Shown here piece after piece: positions 1 to 8,205 of a DNA stretch of 64,000 nucleotides. Made by a program: the position numbers and the translations under genes. Source of the DNA: CAWAND01 sp963783335 (lineage in GTDB: Bacteria; Chloroflexota; Anaerolineae; Anaerolineales; E44-bin32); assembly GCA_963783335.1 (NCBI GenBank), contig CAWAND010000010.1, positions 1,054,001 to 1,118,000 of the forward strand, written 5' to 3'. Every line of letters begins with the position of its first letter. Position 1 is the stretch's first letter. The notes under the pieces were generated by a model. The model had not been told where the DNA came from. It searched no databases and saw only the letters and a list, made by a program, of their open reading frames with translations.

Positions 1-531
1 GCCACCCAACTGGCTCAGTTGGCGGATATTCAGGGAGAAATCGCAAAGCAGGGCGAAGATCTGAGCGCGCTCCAGGCCGACGTTGGGAGCCTGCAAGCCA
101 GCCAGCCGACCCTTGCGGCTGGTGTGCGCTCGCTGGACAGACTGAACTCCGCCCTGGCTGATCTTCAGGGGGCAGCTACGCAGACGGCGGGACAAATCGA
201 AGCCCTGGGTGTGGCCGCGAGCACACCCAACCCGACCGTCCAGGCCGTCGACCAACGTTTGGAGATCTTGAGGCTGATGCAGTTGGTGTCCCAAGCCAGG
301 TTGTCATTGGCTGAGGGCAATCTGGGGCAGGCTGCCACGGACGTTGAAACGGCCAAGGCTGCCCTTTCGGATCTGATGGCCAGGTCTGGTGAAGACCGTC
401 AGGCAGCCTTGCAGGATGTCGGCAAGCGACTCGATCTGGCGCAGCAGGAGGCCAAGGCCAATGCATCGGTTGCGGCCGATGATCTCGACATTGGCTGGCA
501 ACTTCTGGTAGAACTAAGCCGTGCGCCTTAG
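1..531 (+). CDS. Hypothetical coiled-coil protein (5' end outside window)
   Basis: The frame is open from base 1 to the TAG at 529-531, so the start lies upstream of the window. The visible 176 residues are rich in Ala, Gln, Leu and Asp and have heptad-like spacing, with repeated D-x-x-A-L-x-A-D segments that suggest a long coiled coil. No enzyme motif is visible. The C-terminal part (an R-L-M-Q-L-V segment followed by L-A-E-G-N-L-G-Q-A) resembles the C-terminal half of the next gene product (L-A-E-D-N-P-L-A-A-Q-A), so the two may be related or work together. I do not recognise the family; a HemX-like architecture is only a loose comparison. Confidence 0.6.
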   Translation, partial: ATQLAQLADIQGEIAKQGEDLSALQADVGSLQASQPTLAAGVRSLDRLNSALADLQGAATQTAGQIEALGVAASTPNPTVQAVDQRLEILRLMQLVSQARLSLAEGNLGQAATDVETAKAALSDLMARSGEDRQAALQDVGKRLDLAQQEAKANASVAADDLDIGWQLLVELSRAP

Positions 532-572
532 TTCGACGCACCACCAAATTGAACATGGGAGGCATGCCATTC

Positions 573-1226
573 ATGAGTGAAGAAGAAAAGCCGGGCCAGG
601 AAGACGTTCAGCCTGATCTGGAGACGCCCGTACAGCCCGCCGAAGAGATGCCCCAGCCCGCTCCTGATGAGGCGCCACCGGGCAGGTTGGCCCGTTGGGG
701 CAGCACCTTTCTCCGTTGGGCGACTGCCCTGGGTGTCGCCTTGGCATTGGGGGTCGTATTGGTCTGGTTCTTGCGGGTGCGCCCCCAAACCCAGGAACTG
801 CGCCTGCTAAGCCAGAACCTTCAAGAGACACAGCAGCAATTGAGCACGGCGCAAGCAGAGGCCGACAACCTCAGACCGCTCAAGGATGAAAACACCAATC
901 TCCAAAATCAGATGGAACAATCAAAGAACCATCTGGCATTACTTTCGGTCCTGGTCGATTTGACATCGTCACAACTTGCTTTGGCAGAAGACAACCCTCT
1001 GGCTGCCCAGGCCGCGCTCAAGAACACCGACAGCAAGTTGGCAAGCATCCAATCCGGCATCGATTCGGGCCCGGCCAAGACCGTCAAGTCCATGCGCGAC
1101 CGTCTGGCTACTGCCCTGGACGAACTGAGTTCAAACGATCTGTTTGCTGCCAAGAGGGACCTGGAGGTCATCACGAACACACTGGTAGACCTGGAAAGCA
1201 CGCTCTTTTCGGCAGCCTCCCCCTAG
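573..1226 (+). CDS. Membrane-anchored coiled-coil protein, unknown function
   Basis: A protein of 217 residues. Residues 1-40 are acidic and Pro-rich and probably cytoplasmic. One membrane segment follows (about 47-65, A-L-G-V-A-L-A-L-G-V-V-L-V-W-F-L), then a predicted coiled coil (about 70-120) and an Ala-rich helical domain. I chose the ATG at 573 because GGGAGG at 557-562 lies ten bases ahead of it; the in-frame ATG at 564 is too close to that site. It begins 41 bases after the previous stop and ends just before a strong terminator, so the two form an operon end. The C-terminal repeat style is shared with the upstream partner. Function unknown. Confidence 0.7.
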   Translation: MSEEEKPGQEDVQPDLETPVQPAEEMPQPAPDEAPPGRLARWGSTFLRWATALGVALALGVVLVWFLRVRPQTQELRLLSQNLQETQQQLSTAQAEADNLRPLKDENTNLQNQMEQSKNHLALLSVLVDLTSSQLALAEDNPLAAQAALKNTDSKLASIQSGIDSGPAKTVKSMRDRLATALDELSSNDLFAAKRDLEVITNTLVDLESTLFSAASP

Positions 1227-1249
1227 GCAATACTGATTGAGAATGATCA

Positions 1250-1283
1250 GCGGGGCGCCATTTGGCGCCCCGCTTTGTTGTTT
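1250..1283 (+). terminator. Rho-independent terminator
   Basis: Perfect 10-bp GC-rich stem (1250-1259 with 1264-1273), loop ATTT, then TTTGTTGTTT. It sits 24 bases past the stop of the coiled-coil gene and faces the end of the convergent protease gene. Confidence 0.9.
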
Positions 1284-1331
1284 GACTTGGGTCCGCTTAA
1301 CGGGTCTGGCCCCGCTCCCCAGGCAGCTCGA

Positions 1332-2525
1332 CTAGTTGGGCCGCGGCTGGAGCGTAACCTGGATGTCCATCTTCTGACCATCCCGCAAAACCGTCAAAGT
1401 GATCTGGTCCCCAGGGCTGGTTTCGTTGATCAGGTAGGAGAGCAGGTCGCTGAATTGGCGAACCGGTTGACCATCGATGGCCGTAATCAGGTCGCCGCCG
1501 CCCGTAAGGCCGGGCTGCTGGCAATCGCCAGCACCTTTCACGCCTGCTTGATCCGCGGGCCCGCCGGGTGTCACACAGGTGACGTAGGCGCCGGTCGCAT
1601 CCGATGGGAGACCCAATGCATTCAGTGTCTTGAGTGTCCAGAGTTGGTCGTCGAGGCTCTGAATCCCGACGTACGGATAGTCATAGTGGCCAGTCTGGAT
1701 CAGCACCGGAACGACGCGGCGGACGATATTGATCGGCACGGCGAAGCCGATGCCGGAATTGAGTGGGCTACCTACGGCGTTGGTTGAATCGGTGCGGATG
1801 GCGCGGTTGACCCCGATCACATCACCCTGCACATCGATCAACGGCCCACCGGAGTTGCCAGGATTGATGGCAGCATCCGTCTGGATAATGTCTCCGGCGG
1901 TGAAGGGTGTCCCACCAGGGGCGGCGTGTTCCGATTCAAGTGTTCGACCCAACGCCGAGACCACACCGACCGTCATCGTGCCAGACAGCCCGAAGGGGTT
2001 GCCAATAGCGATAACCGTGTCGCCAACGAGGACGTTGTTAGAGTCTCCAAGGCGAAGTGGGGTGAGGGTTGCGGCGGGCACATCGACCTTGAGCACGGCC
2101 AGGTCGGAGTCGAGATCCGTGCCGACCAAGGTGGCGTACGCCTTCTCGCCGGAGGGAAAATCGACTTCGATGTCACCGCCATCACTGACCACGTGCTGGT
2201 TGGTTACGATGTGGCCGTCGGTGTCGATCACAAAGCCAGAGCCTTGAGCGATGGGCAAGCTATCGCTGGCGCCGCCGGCCGGGAAGATCAGAATGCTGAC
2301 CACGCCGTCGTTGACTTGTTGATAAAGGGCGCTGAGGCTTCCAGGCGCTGGAGAAACCGCCGGTTGTGTTTCGGGTGCCGATGTCGCCAACGGCGCGGCC
2401 GTCAAGGGCGGAGGCGTCGTGGCACTGGAGCCGGGGGAGAACTGGGGAAGTCCAAACCCGAAGGTGCAGGCCAAGCTGCTCATCAGCAACGCCGCCAAAG
2501 CTACCAACCACACATTTCTTCTCAT
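1332..2525 (-). CDS. HtrA/DegP-type serine protease lipoprotein with PDZ domain
   Basis: A 397-residue S1C-family protease predicted to act outside the membrane in protein quality control. The N-terminus is a signal peptide ending in S-L-A-C, with lipidated Cys20. A Thr/Pro/Ala-rich linker runs to about residue 62. The trypsin-like domain carries the triad His111 (N-Q-H-V-V), Asp141 (D-S-D-L-A-V) and Ser225 (N-P-G-N-S-G-G-P-L). One PDZ domain follows (about 290-390) and holds two Cys residues that could form a disulfide. The start at 2525 is preferred over a codon nine positions upstream because AAGGAAGAG lies just before it. It is convergent with the coiled-coil operon. The substrate is unknown. 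Confidence 0.9.
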   Translation of the reverse strand: MRRNVWLVALAALLMSSLACTFGFGLPQFSPGSSATTPPPLTAAPLATSAPETQPAVSPAPGSLSALYQQVNDGVVSILIFPAGGASDSLPIAQGSGFVIDTDGHIVTNQHVVSDGGDIEVDFPSGEKAYATLVGTDLDSDLAVLKVDVPAATLTPLRLGDSNNVLVGDTVIAIGNPFGLSGTMTVGVVSALGRTLESEHAAPGGTPFTAGDIIQTDAAINPGNSGGPLIDVQGDVIGVNRAIRTDSTNAVGSPLNSGIGFAVPINIVRRVVPVLIQTGHYDYPYVGIQSLDDQLWTLKTLNALGLPSDATGAYVTCVTPGGPADQAGVKGAGDCQQPGLTGGGDLITAIDGQPVRQFSDLLSYLINETSPGDQITLTVLRDGQKMDIQVTLQPRPN

Positions 2526-2574
2526 CGTTGTCTCTTCCTTCTTGCATGACACACCATAGACGGGTACATGCGGG

Positions 2575-3498
2575 CTACCGACTGCGCGAATTGGCGAGTT
2601 TCTCGAAGAGCTCGCGCTCTTCAGGACCTAAATCTGTAGGAATGGCGATCTTTAGGCTGACGAACAAATCCCCATGTTGGTCCTTGTGGCGGAGCTTGGG
2701 CATGCCGCGTCCCTTGAGGCGGAAGGTCTGACCTGGTTGACTGCCGGGCGGGATGGTGAGCACAACGTCGCCTTCCAGCGTTGGCACCTGGACCTCTCCG
2801 CCGAGCACAGCCGTATACAAGTCGACTTCGGATTCTGCATACAGGTCATCGCCTTTCCGCTCGAACCGTTCGTCTGCGAGGACCTCAACGTCAAGATAGA
2901 GATCGCCCGAGCCTCGGGCGCCGCGGACCCCTTGACCAGAAAGGCGGATCCGGGTCCCGGTCTGAGCACCGGCCGGAATCTTGACTTCCAGCTTGCGCCC
3001 ATCGATGGCCACACGCCGCGCGCCTCCGGTGTACGCCTCGGCCAGACTGATGGCCAGCTTCTGCCGGACATCCCTTCCTTGGCCGGAGGCCGCCGACCGG
3101 GGGGAAGCGCCTGCCATCCCTCCGCCGCCGAATATGGCGTTGAAGAAGTCAGAGAATCCGCCGCCAAACAGGTCGCCCAGATCTCCGAATTCAACGCGTG
3201 TTGCGCCGCCAGGTGCGCCGCCTGCCCATTGAGACCAATCGAAGTCGCCGGAACCACGGCCCATGCGTTCCCACTGACGGTAGGATGCGCCCAGTTGATC
3301 GTACTTGGCGCGCTTTTCAGCATCCCCAAGGACTTCGTAGGCCTCGTTGAGTTCCTTGAATTTCTCCTCGGCTTGTTTATCGCCAGGATTCTTGTCGGGA
3401 TGATACTTGAGCGCAAGCTTGCGATAGGCTCGCTTGATCTCTTTCTCATCAGCCTTCCGGTCGACACCGAGAATCTGGTAGTAATCTCTGTATTCCAT
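2575..3498 (-). CDS. DnaJ-family co-chaperone of the CbpA type
   Basis: A 307-residue J-domain protein. The N-terminal J domain (about 1-70) has the H-P-D motif at 33-35 that stimulates DnaK ATPase. A Gly-rich linker (about 70-150) follows, then two C-terminal beta-barrel substrate-binding domains (about 165-300, with L-S-G-Q-G and L-K-G-R-G motifs). The CxxCxGxG zinc finger of classical DnaJ is absent, which is why this is called CbpA/DnaJ2-like. The long upstream extension of the open frame is rejected because M-E-Y-R-D-Y-Y is the canonical J-domain beginning. The ribosome site is weak (GGGTG). It is transcribed divergently from the receiver-GAF gene at 3654. Confidence 0.92.
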   Translation of the reverse strand: MEYRDYYQILGVDRKADEKEIKRAYRKLALKYHPDKNPGDKQAEEKFKELNEAYEVLGDAEKRAKYDQLGASYRQWERMGRGSGDFDWSQWAGGAPGGATRVEFGDLGDLFGGGFSDFFNAIFGGGGMAGASPRSAASGQGRDVRQKLAISLAEAYTGGARRVAIDGRKLEVKIPAGAQTGTRIRLSGQGVRGARGSGDLYLDVEVLADERFERKGDDLYAESEVDLYTAVLGGEVQVPTLEGDVVLTIPPGSQPGQTFRLKGRGMPKLRHKDQHGDLFVSLKIAIPTDLGPEERELFEKLANSRSR

Positions 3499-3653
3499 AG
3501 TATCAACACCCACGCGACGATGGGATAGGAATTGTAAGGGTCTCAGCGAACCATCGTCAAGATAACGCGTTGACCTGCAAGGGGAGGCCTGGAAGGAACG
3601 GGTCTTATGGGCCACTCCCTTAGGCGTGCTAAGCATGCTATCATAGCCGCACC

Positions 3654-4841
3654 ATGGTTGATCATCCCAAAGAGCGTGTGTTGGTCGTCGATGAGGACCC
3701 GGAAGTGCTCGATCTGCTCGCCCGGCAGGTCCTCGAACCCATGGGCTATGAGACCTCGTCCGCCAGCAATGCAGGCAGCGCCATTCAGGCGTCGTTGAAC
3801 TTCGCGCCGGACCTGATCCTTGCCAGTCTGACGCTTCCTGGTTTGAGCGGCAAGGACCTGCTGGTCGCCCTTCGTTCCCAAGGCATCGAGGTCCCAATGC
3901 TCGTCATGGCGCCGGAGGGCATGGAGGCAGACGCCATTCAGGCTTTCCGGCTCGGCGCCAGGGATTATCTTGTCAAACCGCTCCGAGAGGCCGAGGCTCT
4001 GGCCGCCGTGGAGAGGGCGCTGAACGAAATTCGTCTGCGCCGGGAACGAAAGCAGCTTGCCGATCAACTTGCCGAGAGCAATCGGCAGCTGGAGCGCAGG
4101 GTGCGAGAACTCACAACGATCTACGGAATCGGCAAGGCCGTCACCTCCACCACCAACCACAACCAGTTGTTCGCAAAACTCATGGAGGGCAGCCTGTACG
4201 TCACGGAAGCCGACATGGGTTGGATTTTGCTGCGTGACGAGACCACTGATGAGCTCGTCATGCGAGCCCAATCGGGCCTGCCCCCGGCCGAGGCTGGGCG
4301 ACTGCATCAACCTTGGGACGACGGGGTGAGCGCCCTGGTGATGCTTTCGGGGGAGGCGCTGCGCATCCACGGTGAGGGCTTGAGCCAATTCAAGGTGGCC
4401 CAAATAGGTCGGGCGGCGCTGATTGTGCCCATCCAGGTGCGGGATCAATCCGTGGGCGTGATCAACGTGGCCCGCAAAGACACGCGGCCGTTTTCCGAAC
4501 GCAATCAGGCGATGTTGGAAGCGGTGGCGGATTACGCCTCTATATCGTTGGTCAACGCACGCCTGTTCCAGGCCCTCGAGATGCGCGCCAAGAAACTTGA
4601 AAAGCAGGTGGCCCATGCACGCCAAGTGCCGACGCTGGACGTTGAAGAACGCGAGCGCCTGTCAGGCATTCACCAACGTCTGACCCAGCTGGCCAGAGGG
4701 TCGGGGGAAGGCGACGTCACCCAGGCTCTGGTCGACCTGCGCGATCAGATTGGCCTTCTCCTGGATACGGCATCTACTGAAGCGCCCGCTGGCCCTGAAT
4801 GGGAGTACCCCGCTTCGAATCCCCGTCAGCACCAGCCTTGA
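3654..4841 (+). CDS. Pseudo-receiver plus GAF domain signalling protein
   Basis: A 395-residue soluble protein. Residues about 7-120 have a response-regulator receiver fold: acidic pocket V-V-D-E-D near the start and the conserved Lys in Y-L-V-K-P. The phospho-acceptor Asp is replaced by Ser (L-I-L-A-S-L-T-L-P-G), so classical phosphorylation is unlikely. A coiled-coil linker (about 120-155) leads to a GAF domain (about 155-310) that should bind a small molecule or mediate partnering, then a charged C-terminal tail. No output domain or kinase is present. The next gene, 68 bases downstream, is a histidine kinase with a similarly degenerate receiver, which suggests a shared pathway. Confidence 0.85.
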   Translation: MVDHPKERVLVVDEDPEVLDLLARQVLEPMGYETSSASNAGSAIQASLNFAPDLILASLTLPGLSGKDLLVALRSQGIEVPMLVMAPEGMEADAIQAFRLGARDYLVKPLREAEALAAVERALNEIRLRRERKQLADQLAESNRQLERRVRELTTIYGIGKAVTSTTNHNQLFAKLMEGSLYVTEADMGWILLRDETTDELVMRAQSGLPPAEAGRLHQPWDDGVSALVMLSGEALRIHGEGLSQFKVAQIGRAALIVPIQVRDQSVGVINVARKDTRPFSERNQAMLEAVADYASISLVNARLFQALEMRAKKLEKQVAHARQVPTLDVEERERLSGIHQRLTQLARGSGEGDVTQALVDLRDQIGLLLDTASTEAPAGPEWEYPASNPRQHQP

Positions 4842-4909
4842 AGGCCCCACCGTCCAGCCGAGCCTTGTGATGACCTACCTAGCCATGACATCCTCCCTCC
4901 AAATATCTC

Positions 4910-6832
4910 ATGACCGGTGAACGGGTTCTAATTGTCACCAACATCAGCGATGTCCTTCGTCACCTGAAGGACATCGTTCTTGCGCCGGCCGGTTACCAGG
5001 TGCAAGCTGTGGGGGATGGGATGTCGGCGCTTGCCCTCGTCAAGGAAGCCCCACCTGACCTGCTGATCGCTCATATCCGTCTTCCAGGGCTCTCCGGCTT
5101 CGACTTGTCACGTCGTGTGCATCACGACAGCCCGCAGCTGCCGGTGATCCTGTTGGCAGATGAGGGATCTCAGGCCGAAGTGCTCGAAGCGCTGCGAGCC
5201 GGGGCGAGCGACTACGTTCTCAAGCCGTATGAAGCCGAACATCTGTTGGCGGCTGCGGGCCGGGCGCTTGGGGAACGAAAGCGCTTGGAAGAGTTGGTAA
5301 AGACACGCGTCGAGGCCGGGGCAGATGCCGCCGGACTGCAGCGGCGCCTGAAAGAGCTTGAGACTTTAGCAGGCGTGGGGCGCACGGTCACGGCCCTTCT
5401 GGATCTGGATGAAGTTCTCACGTCGGTTGTCGACGCGGCCGTGCACCTTACGGGCGCTGAAGAGGGGAGCCTGCTGCTCAAGGACGAGGAGTCGGGCCAG
5501 CTGTACATGCGGGCCTCGAAAAACTTCGACGAAGATTTCGCCCATACATTCCGTCTGCAGATCAATGATTCGTTGGCCGGGCAGGTTATCGCCTCCGGCG
5601 AGCCGGTGGTGCTGGACGAGCGCTCACCGCAAAAAATCAAGACATCCTATTTGGTGCATTCTTTGATCTACGTGCCACTGCGAGTTCGCGGCCAAACCCT
5701 GGGCGTGCTGGGTGTGGACAATCGGAAGGTTGGGCACACCCTGACCCGGGACGATCTCACCGTGTTGGTGGCGATGGCCGACTACGCTGCCATCGCCATC
5801 GAGAACGCCCGGCTCTATCAGCGCACGGACACCGAACGACGCAAACTCGAAACCGTGCTCACCCAAACTGAGAATGGGGTGATCGTTGTCGACGCGGAAA
5901 ACCGCCTGCTGCTCATCAACCGGGCGGCACAGGATGCGCTTGGGGTCAATGGGAATGCCATCATCGGGCGCTCAATCGTGGAGAGCTTGGATGACCCTCG
6001 GCTCCTGAGCTTGCTGCGCGCCCCCGGCGACCACCCTCGACGCGAAGAAATCGAAGTGCCGGATGGGCGTATCTTCAACGCCCAACGAACACCGATAGAA
6101 GGTGTGGGTCAGTCCATCGTTCTGCAAGACATTACGCATCTAAAGGAACTCGACCGGATCAAGTCGGAGTTTGTAACCACTGTTTCCCACGACCTGCGCT
6201 CTCCATTGACGGCCATTCTCGGCTATGTGGAGTTGATTGAGCGGGCAGGGGATATCAACGAGCAGCAGCGGGACTTCATCCGCCGTGTCCAGCTCAGTGT
6301 GCAGCAGATCACAAATCTGGTGACCGACCTGCTCGACTTGGGGCGAATTGAAGCCGGCCTTGAGACCACCCGCGAGAGCTCGCCGATCAGTGTGCTGGCG
6401 CGCTACGCGGTCGAGGGTCTGCGATCCTCGGCGGAGACGCGCGGGCTGCGGCTCCAGTTAGATCTGCCGGATGATCTGCCAATGGTCAGCGGTGATCCGA
6501 TACGCCTGCGTCAGATGATCGGCAACCTGCTTGAAAACGCTATCAAATACACGCCCACCGGCGGCGAGGTGGGCCTGAGTGCCAGCGCCGAGGGCGATCA
6601 GATCATCCTCAAGGTGCGTGACACCGGTCCGGGCATACCTCCAGCCGACCAGCCCTACCTGTTCGATAAGTTCTTCCGGGCCAGCAACGTGGTCGATCGG
6701 ACCCCCGGGACAGGGCTGGGTTTATCGATCGTGAAATCGATTGTCGACCACCACGACGGACGCATCTGGGTTGAATCGGCGCTGAACAAGGGCACGACTT
6801 TCACCGTGGTCCTCCCATCTGTCGAAGCCTGA
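4910..6832 (+). CDS. Histidine kinase with pseudo-receiver, GAF and PAS domains
   Basis: A 640-residue soluble sensor kinase. Order: degenerate receiver (about 5-120), coiled coil, GAF (about 150-300), PAS-like (about 310-400), HisKA with the phosphorylated His in V-S-H-D-L-R-S-P, and HATPase_c with N-box (E-N-A-I-K-Y), G1 (D-T-G-P-G-I-P) and G2 (G-T-G-L-G-L-S). In the receiver the acidic pair is replaced (V-T-N-I-S) and the phospho-acceptor position is His (L-L-I-A-H-I-R-L-P-G), but the Lys (L-K-P-Y) remains. No transmembrane segment is visible, so it senses a cytoplasmic signal. No partner response regulator is adjacent. Confidence 0.9.
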   Translation: MTGERVLIVTNISDVLRHLKDIVLAPAGYQVQAVGDGMSALALVKEAPPDLLIAHIRLPGLSGFDLSRRVHHDSPQLPVILLADEGSQAEVLEALRAGASDYVLKPYEAEHLLAAAGRALGERKRLEELVKTRVEAGADAAGLQRRLKELETLAGVGRTVTALLDLDEVLTSVVDAAVHLTGAEEGSLLLKDEESGQLYMRASKNFDEDFAHTFRLQINDSLAGQVIASGEPVVLDERSPQKIKTSYLVHSLIYVPLRVRGQTLGVLGVDNRKVGHTLTRDDLTVLVAMADYAAIAIENARLYQRTDTERRKLETVLTQTENGVIVVDAENRLLLINRAAQDALGVNGNAIIGRSIVESLDDPRLLSLLRAPGDHPRREEIEVPDGRIFNAQRTPIEGVGQSIVLQDITHLKELDRIKSEFVTTVSHDLRSPLTAILGYVELIERAGDINEQQRDFIRRVQLSVQQITNLVTDLLDLGRIEAGLETTRESSPISVLARYAVEGLRSSAETRGLRLQLDLPDDLPMVSGDPIRLRQMIGNLLENAIKYTPTGGEVGLSASAEGDQIILKVRDTGPGIPPADQPYLFDKFFRASNVVDRTPGTGLGLSIVKSIVDHHDGRIWVESALNKGTTFTVVLPSVEA

Positions 6833-6904
6833 CCTCTCTCTGGCCCCTCTGGCCGAAGTGTATAATCCGCCAGCGATAGCCGATACCCCTGCTGGGGAAG
6901 CATC

Positions 6905-8161
6905 ATGAGCCCGACCGAAGATCGAGACCTGAGGCGAAGGTTGGCGCGCCTTGGGCGTCGTGCCGCCAACGCAGGCCCCGAGAAGCCCCCTATTCGCTCC
7001 GCCCCGATCATCTCCGATGAGGGACTTGAGGGCGAAATCCTGGAAACATCCAGGGGCCCCACCTACTACATTGAATCCCGCTTTCCGATCCATCATGTGC
7101 ATGGGTCGGAACCCCTCGCCTCGCTGTTGGATTTCCGCCCCGAATTGGCGGCTCAAGTGGCGCGCGATGAGCAGTTGGCCAGCATCGACCTTCACGGGTT
7201 GGCCTTTATCGACACAGAAACAACCGGCCTGTCTGGGGGGGCAGGCACCCTGGTTTTCCTGGTCGGGTTGGGTCATTTCCTCGCCGATGAGTTTGTCTTG
7301 CGCCAGTACTTCCTGCGCGATCCAGGCGAAGAAGCGGCAATGCTCGTGGCCTTGCAGACCTACCTGGACGAGGCCGCCGGCTTTGTTACATTCAACGGGC
7401 GCGCCTTCGACCTCCCGATGCTGGAGACGCGCTATATGTTGGGCTTGAAACGCAGCCTGTCGATTGCCAGCCGTCCCCACCTCGATCTCTTGCACCCCTC
7501 TCGACGTCTGTGGCGCCGCCAATTGGCGGATTGCCGTCTGGGCACCATAGAGACCGGTGTGCTGGGGATTTCTCGCACAGAGGAGGATGTGCCGGGGTCG
7601 GAGATTCCTGGCCTGTATATCGAATACCTGAAGACCGGCGAAACCAGCCAGATGCGGCGAGTCGTCTATCACAACGCCATCGACATCTTGTCCTTGGTCG
7701 GGTTGGCGACCGAGGTGCTGCGCCGCTTTGAGACGGCGACGCCGAATGAGTTGTCGCCATCCGAAGCCCTGGCGGTCGCCCGCTGGCATGAGCGGGCCGG
7801 GCGGACCCGACGAGCGGAAGCGGCCTATCAAGAAGCCGCCGAATCCGACGCCGGTTCCGAGCTGAGGCGCGAAGCGCTGCGCCGTTGGGGAACCCATCTC
7901 AAACGCCAGTCTCGCTATCCGGAGGCGGTCAACGTCTGGAAGGCGTGGCATGAGCTTTCCCCTGAGGACCCGATCCCGTGCATCGAGTTGGCCAAGCAGG
8001 CTGAATGGCGCGATCACGACTTAGCTGCGGCGCGGGCATGGGCCGAGGCGGCGCTGATATGCCTCAGCCATTGGCCGGAAGGCTGGCGCCGAGAACAGGT
8101 CTGGCAGGCCCTTGAGCACCGGCTGGCCAGGTTGGCGCGAAAGCAGGAAGCTGCCCCCTAA
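6905..8161 (+). CDS. YprB-like RNase H-fold exonuclease with TPR-type C-terminus
   Basis: A 418-residue protein. The central domain (about 95-270) matches the YprB-type RNase H-like superfamily: the first acidic motif F-I-D-T-E-T-T-G, then F-N-G-R-A-F-D-L-P-M and a late Asp in H-N-A-I-D-I-L-S-L, consistent with a DEDD 3'-5' exonuclease core. The C-terminal part (about 280-410) is helical with TPR-like spacing (A-R-W-H-E-R-A-G-R, A-A-Y-Q-E-A-A). The ATG follows GGGGAAG at a good distance. It is convergent with the chelatase gene, 44 bases away. The biological substrate is unknown. Confidence 0.8.
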   Translation: MSPTEDRDLRRRLARLGRRAANAGPEKPPIRSAPIISDEGLEGEILETSRGPTYYIESRFPIHHVHGSEPLASLLDFRPELAAQVARDEQLASIDLHGLAFIDTETTGLSGGAGTLVFLVGLGHFLADEFVLRQYFLRDPGEEAAMLVALQTYLDEAAGFVTFNGRAFDLPMLETRYMLGLKRSLSIASRPHLDLLHPSRRLWRRQLADCRLGTIETGVLGISRTEEDVPGSEIPGLYIEYLKTGETSQMRRVVYHNAIDILSLVGLATEVLRRFETATPNELSPSEALAVARWHERAGRTRRAEAAYQEAAESDAGSELRREALRRWGTHLKRQSRYPEAVNVWKAWHELSPEDPIPCIELAKQAEWRDHDLAAARAWAEAALICLSHWPEGWRREQVWQALEHRLARLARKQEAAP

Positions 8162-8164
8162 CGA

Positions 8165-8182
8165 TTGTGACAAGTTTCACAA
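8165..8182. promoter_or_regulatory. TTGTGA-N6-TCACAA dyad (Rex/CRP-type)
   Basis: Perfect inverted repeat in the short gap between two convergent genes. The arms match the redox repressor Rex and also the core of CRP/FNR-family sites. The position, 3' of both neighbours, is not that of a normal operator. A second copy lies upstream of sthA at 62075-62092. Confidence 0.45.
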
Positions 8183-8205
8183 GTGGGTCTTGCTGACAGA
8201 GCCGG

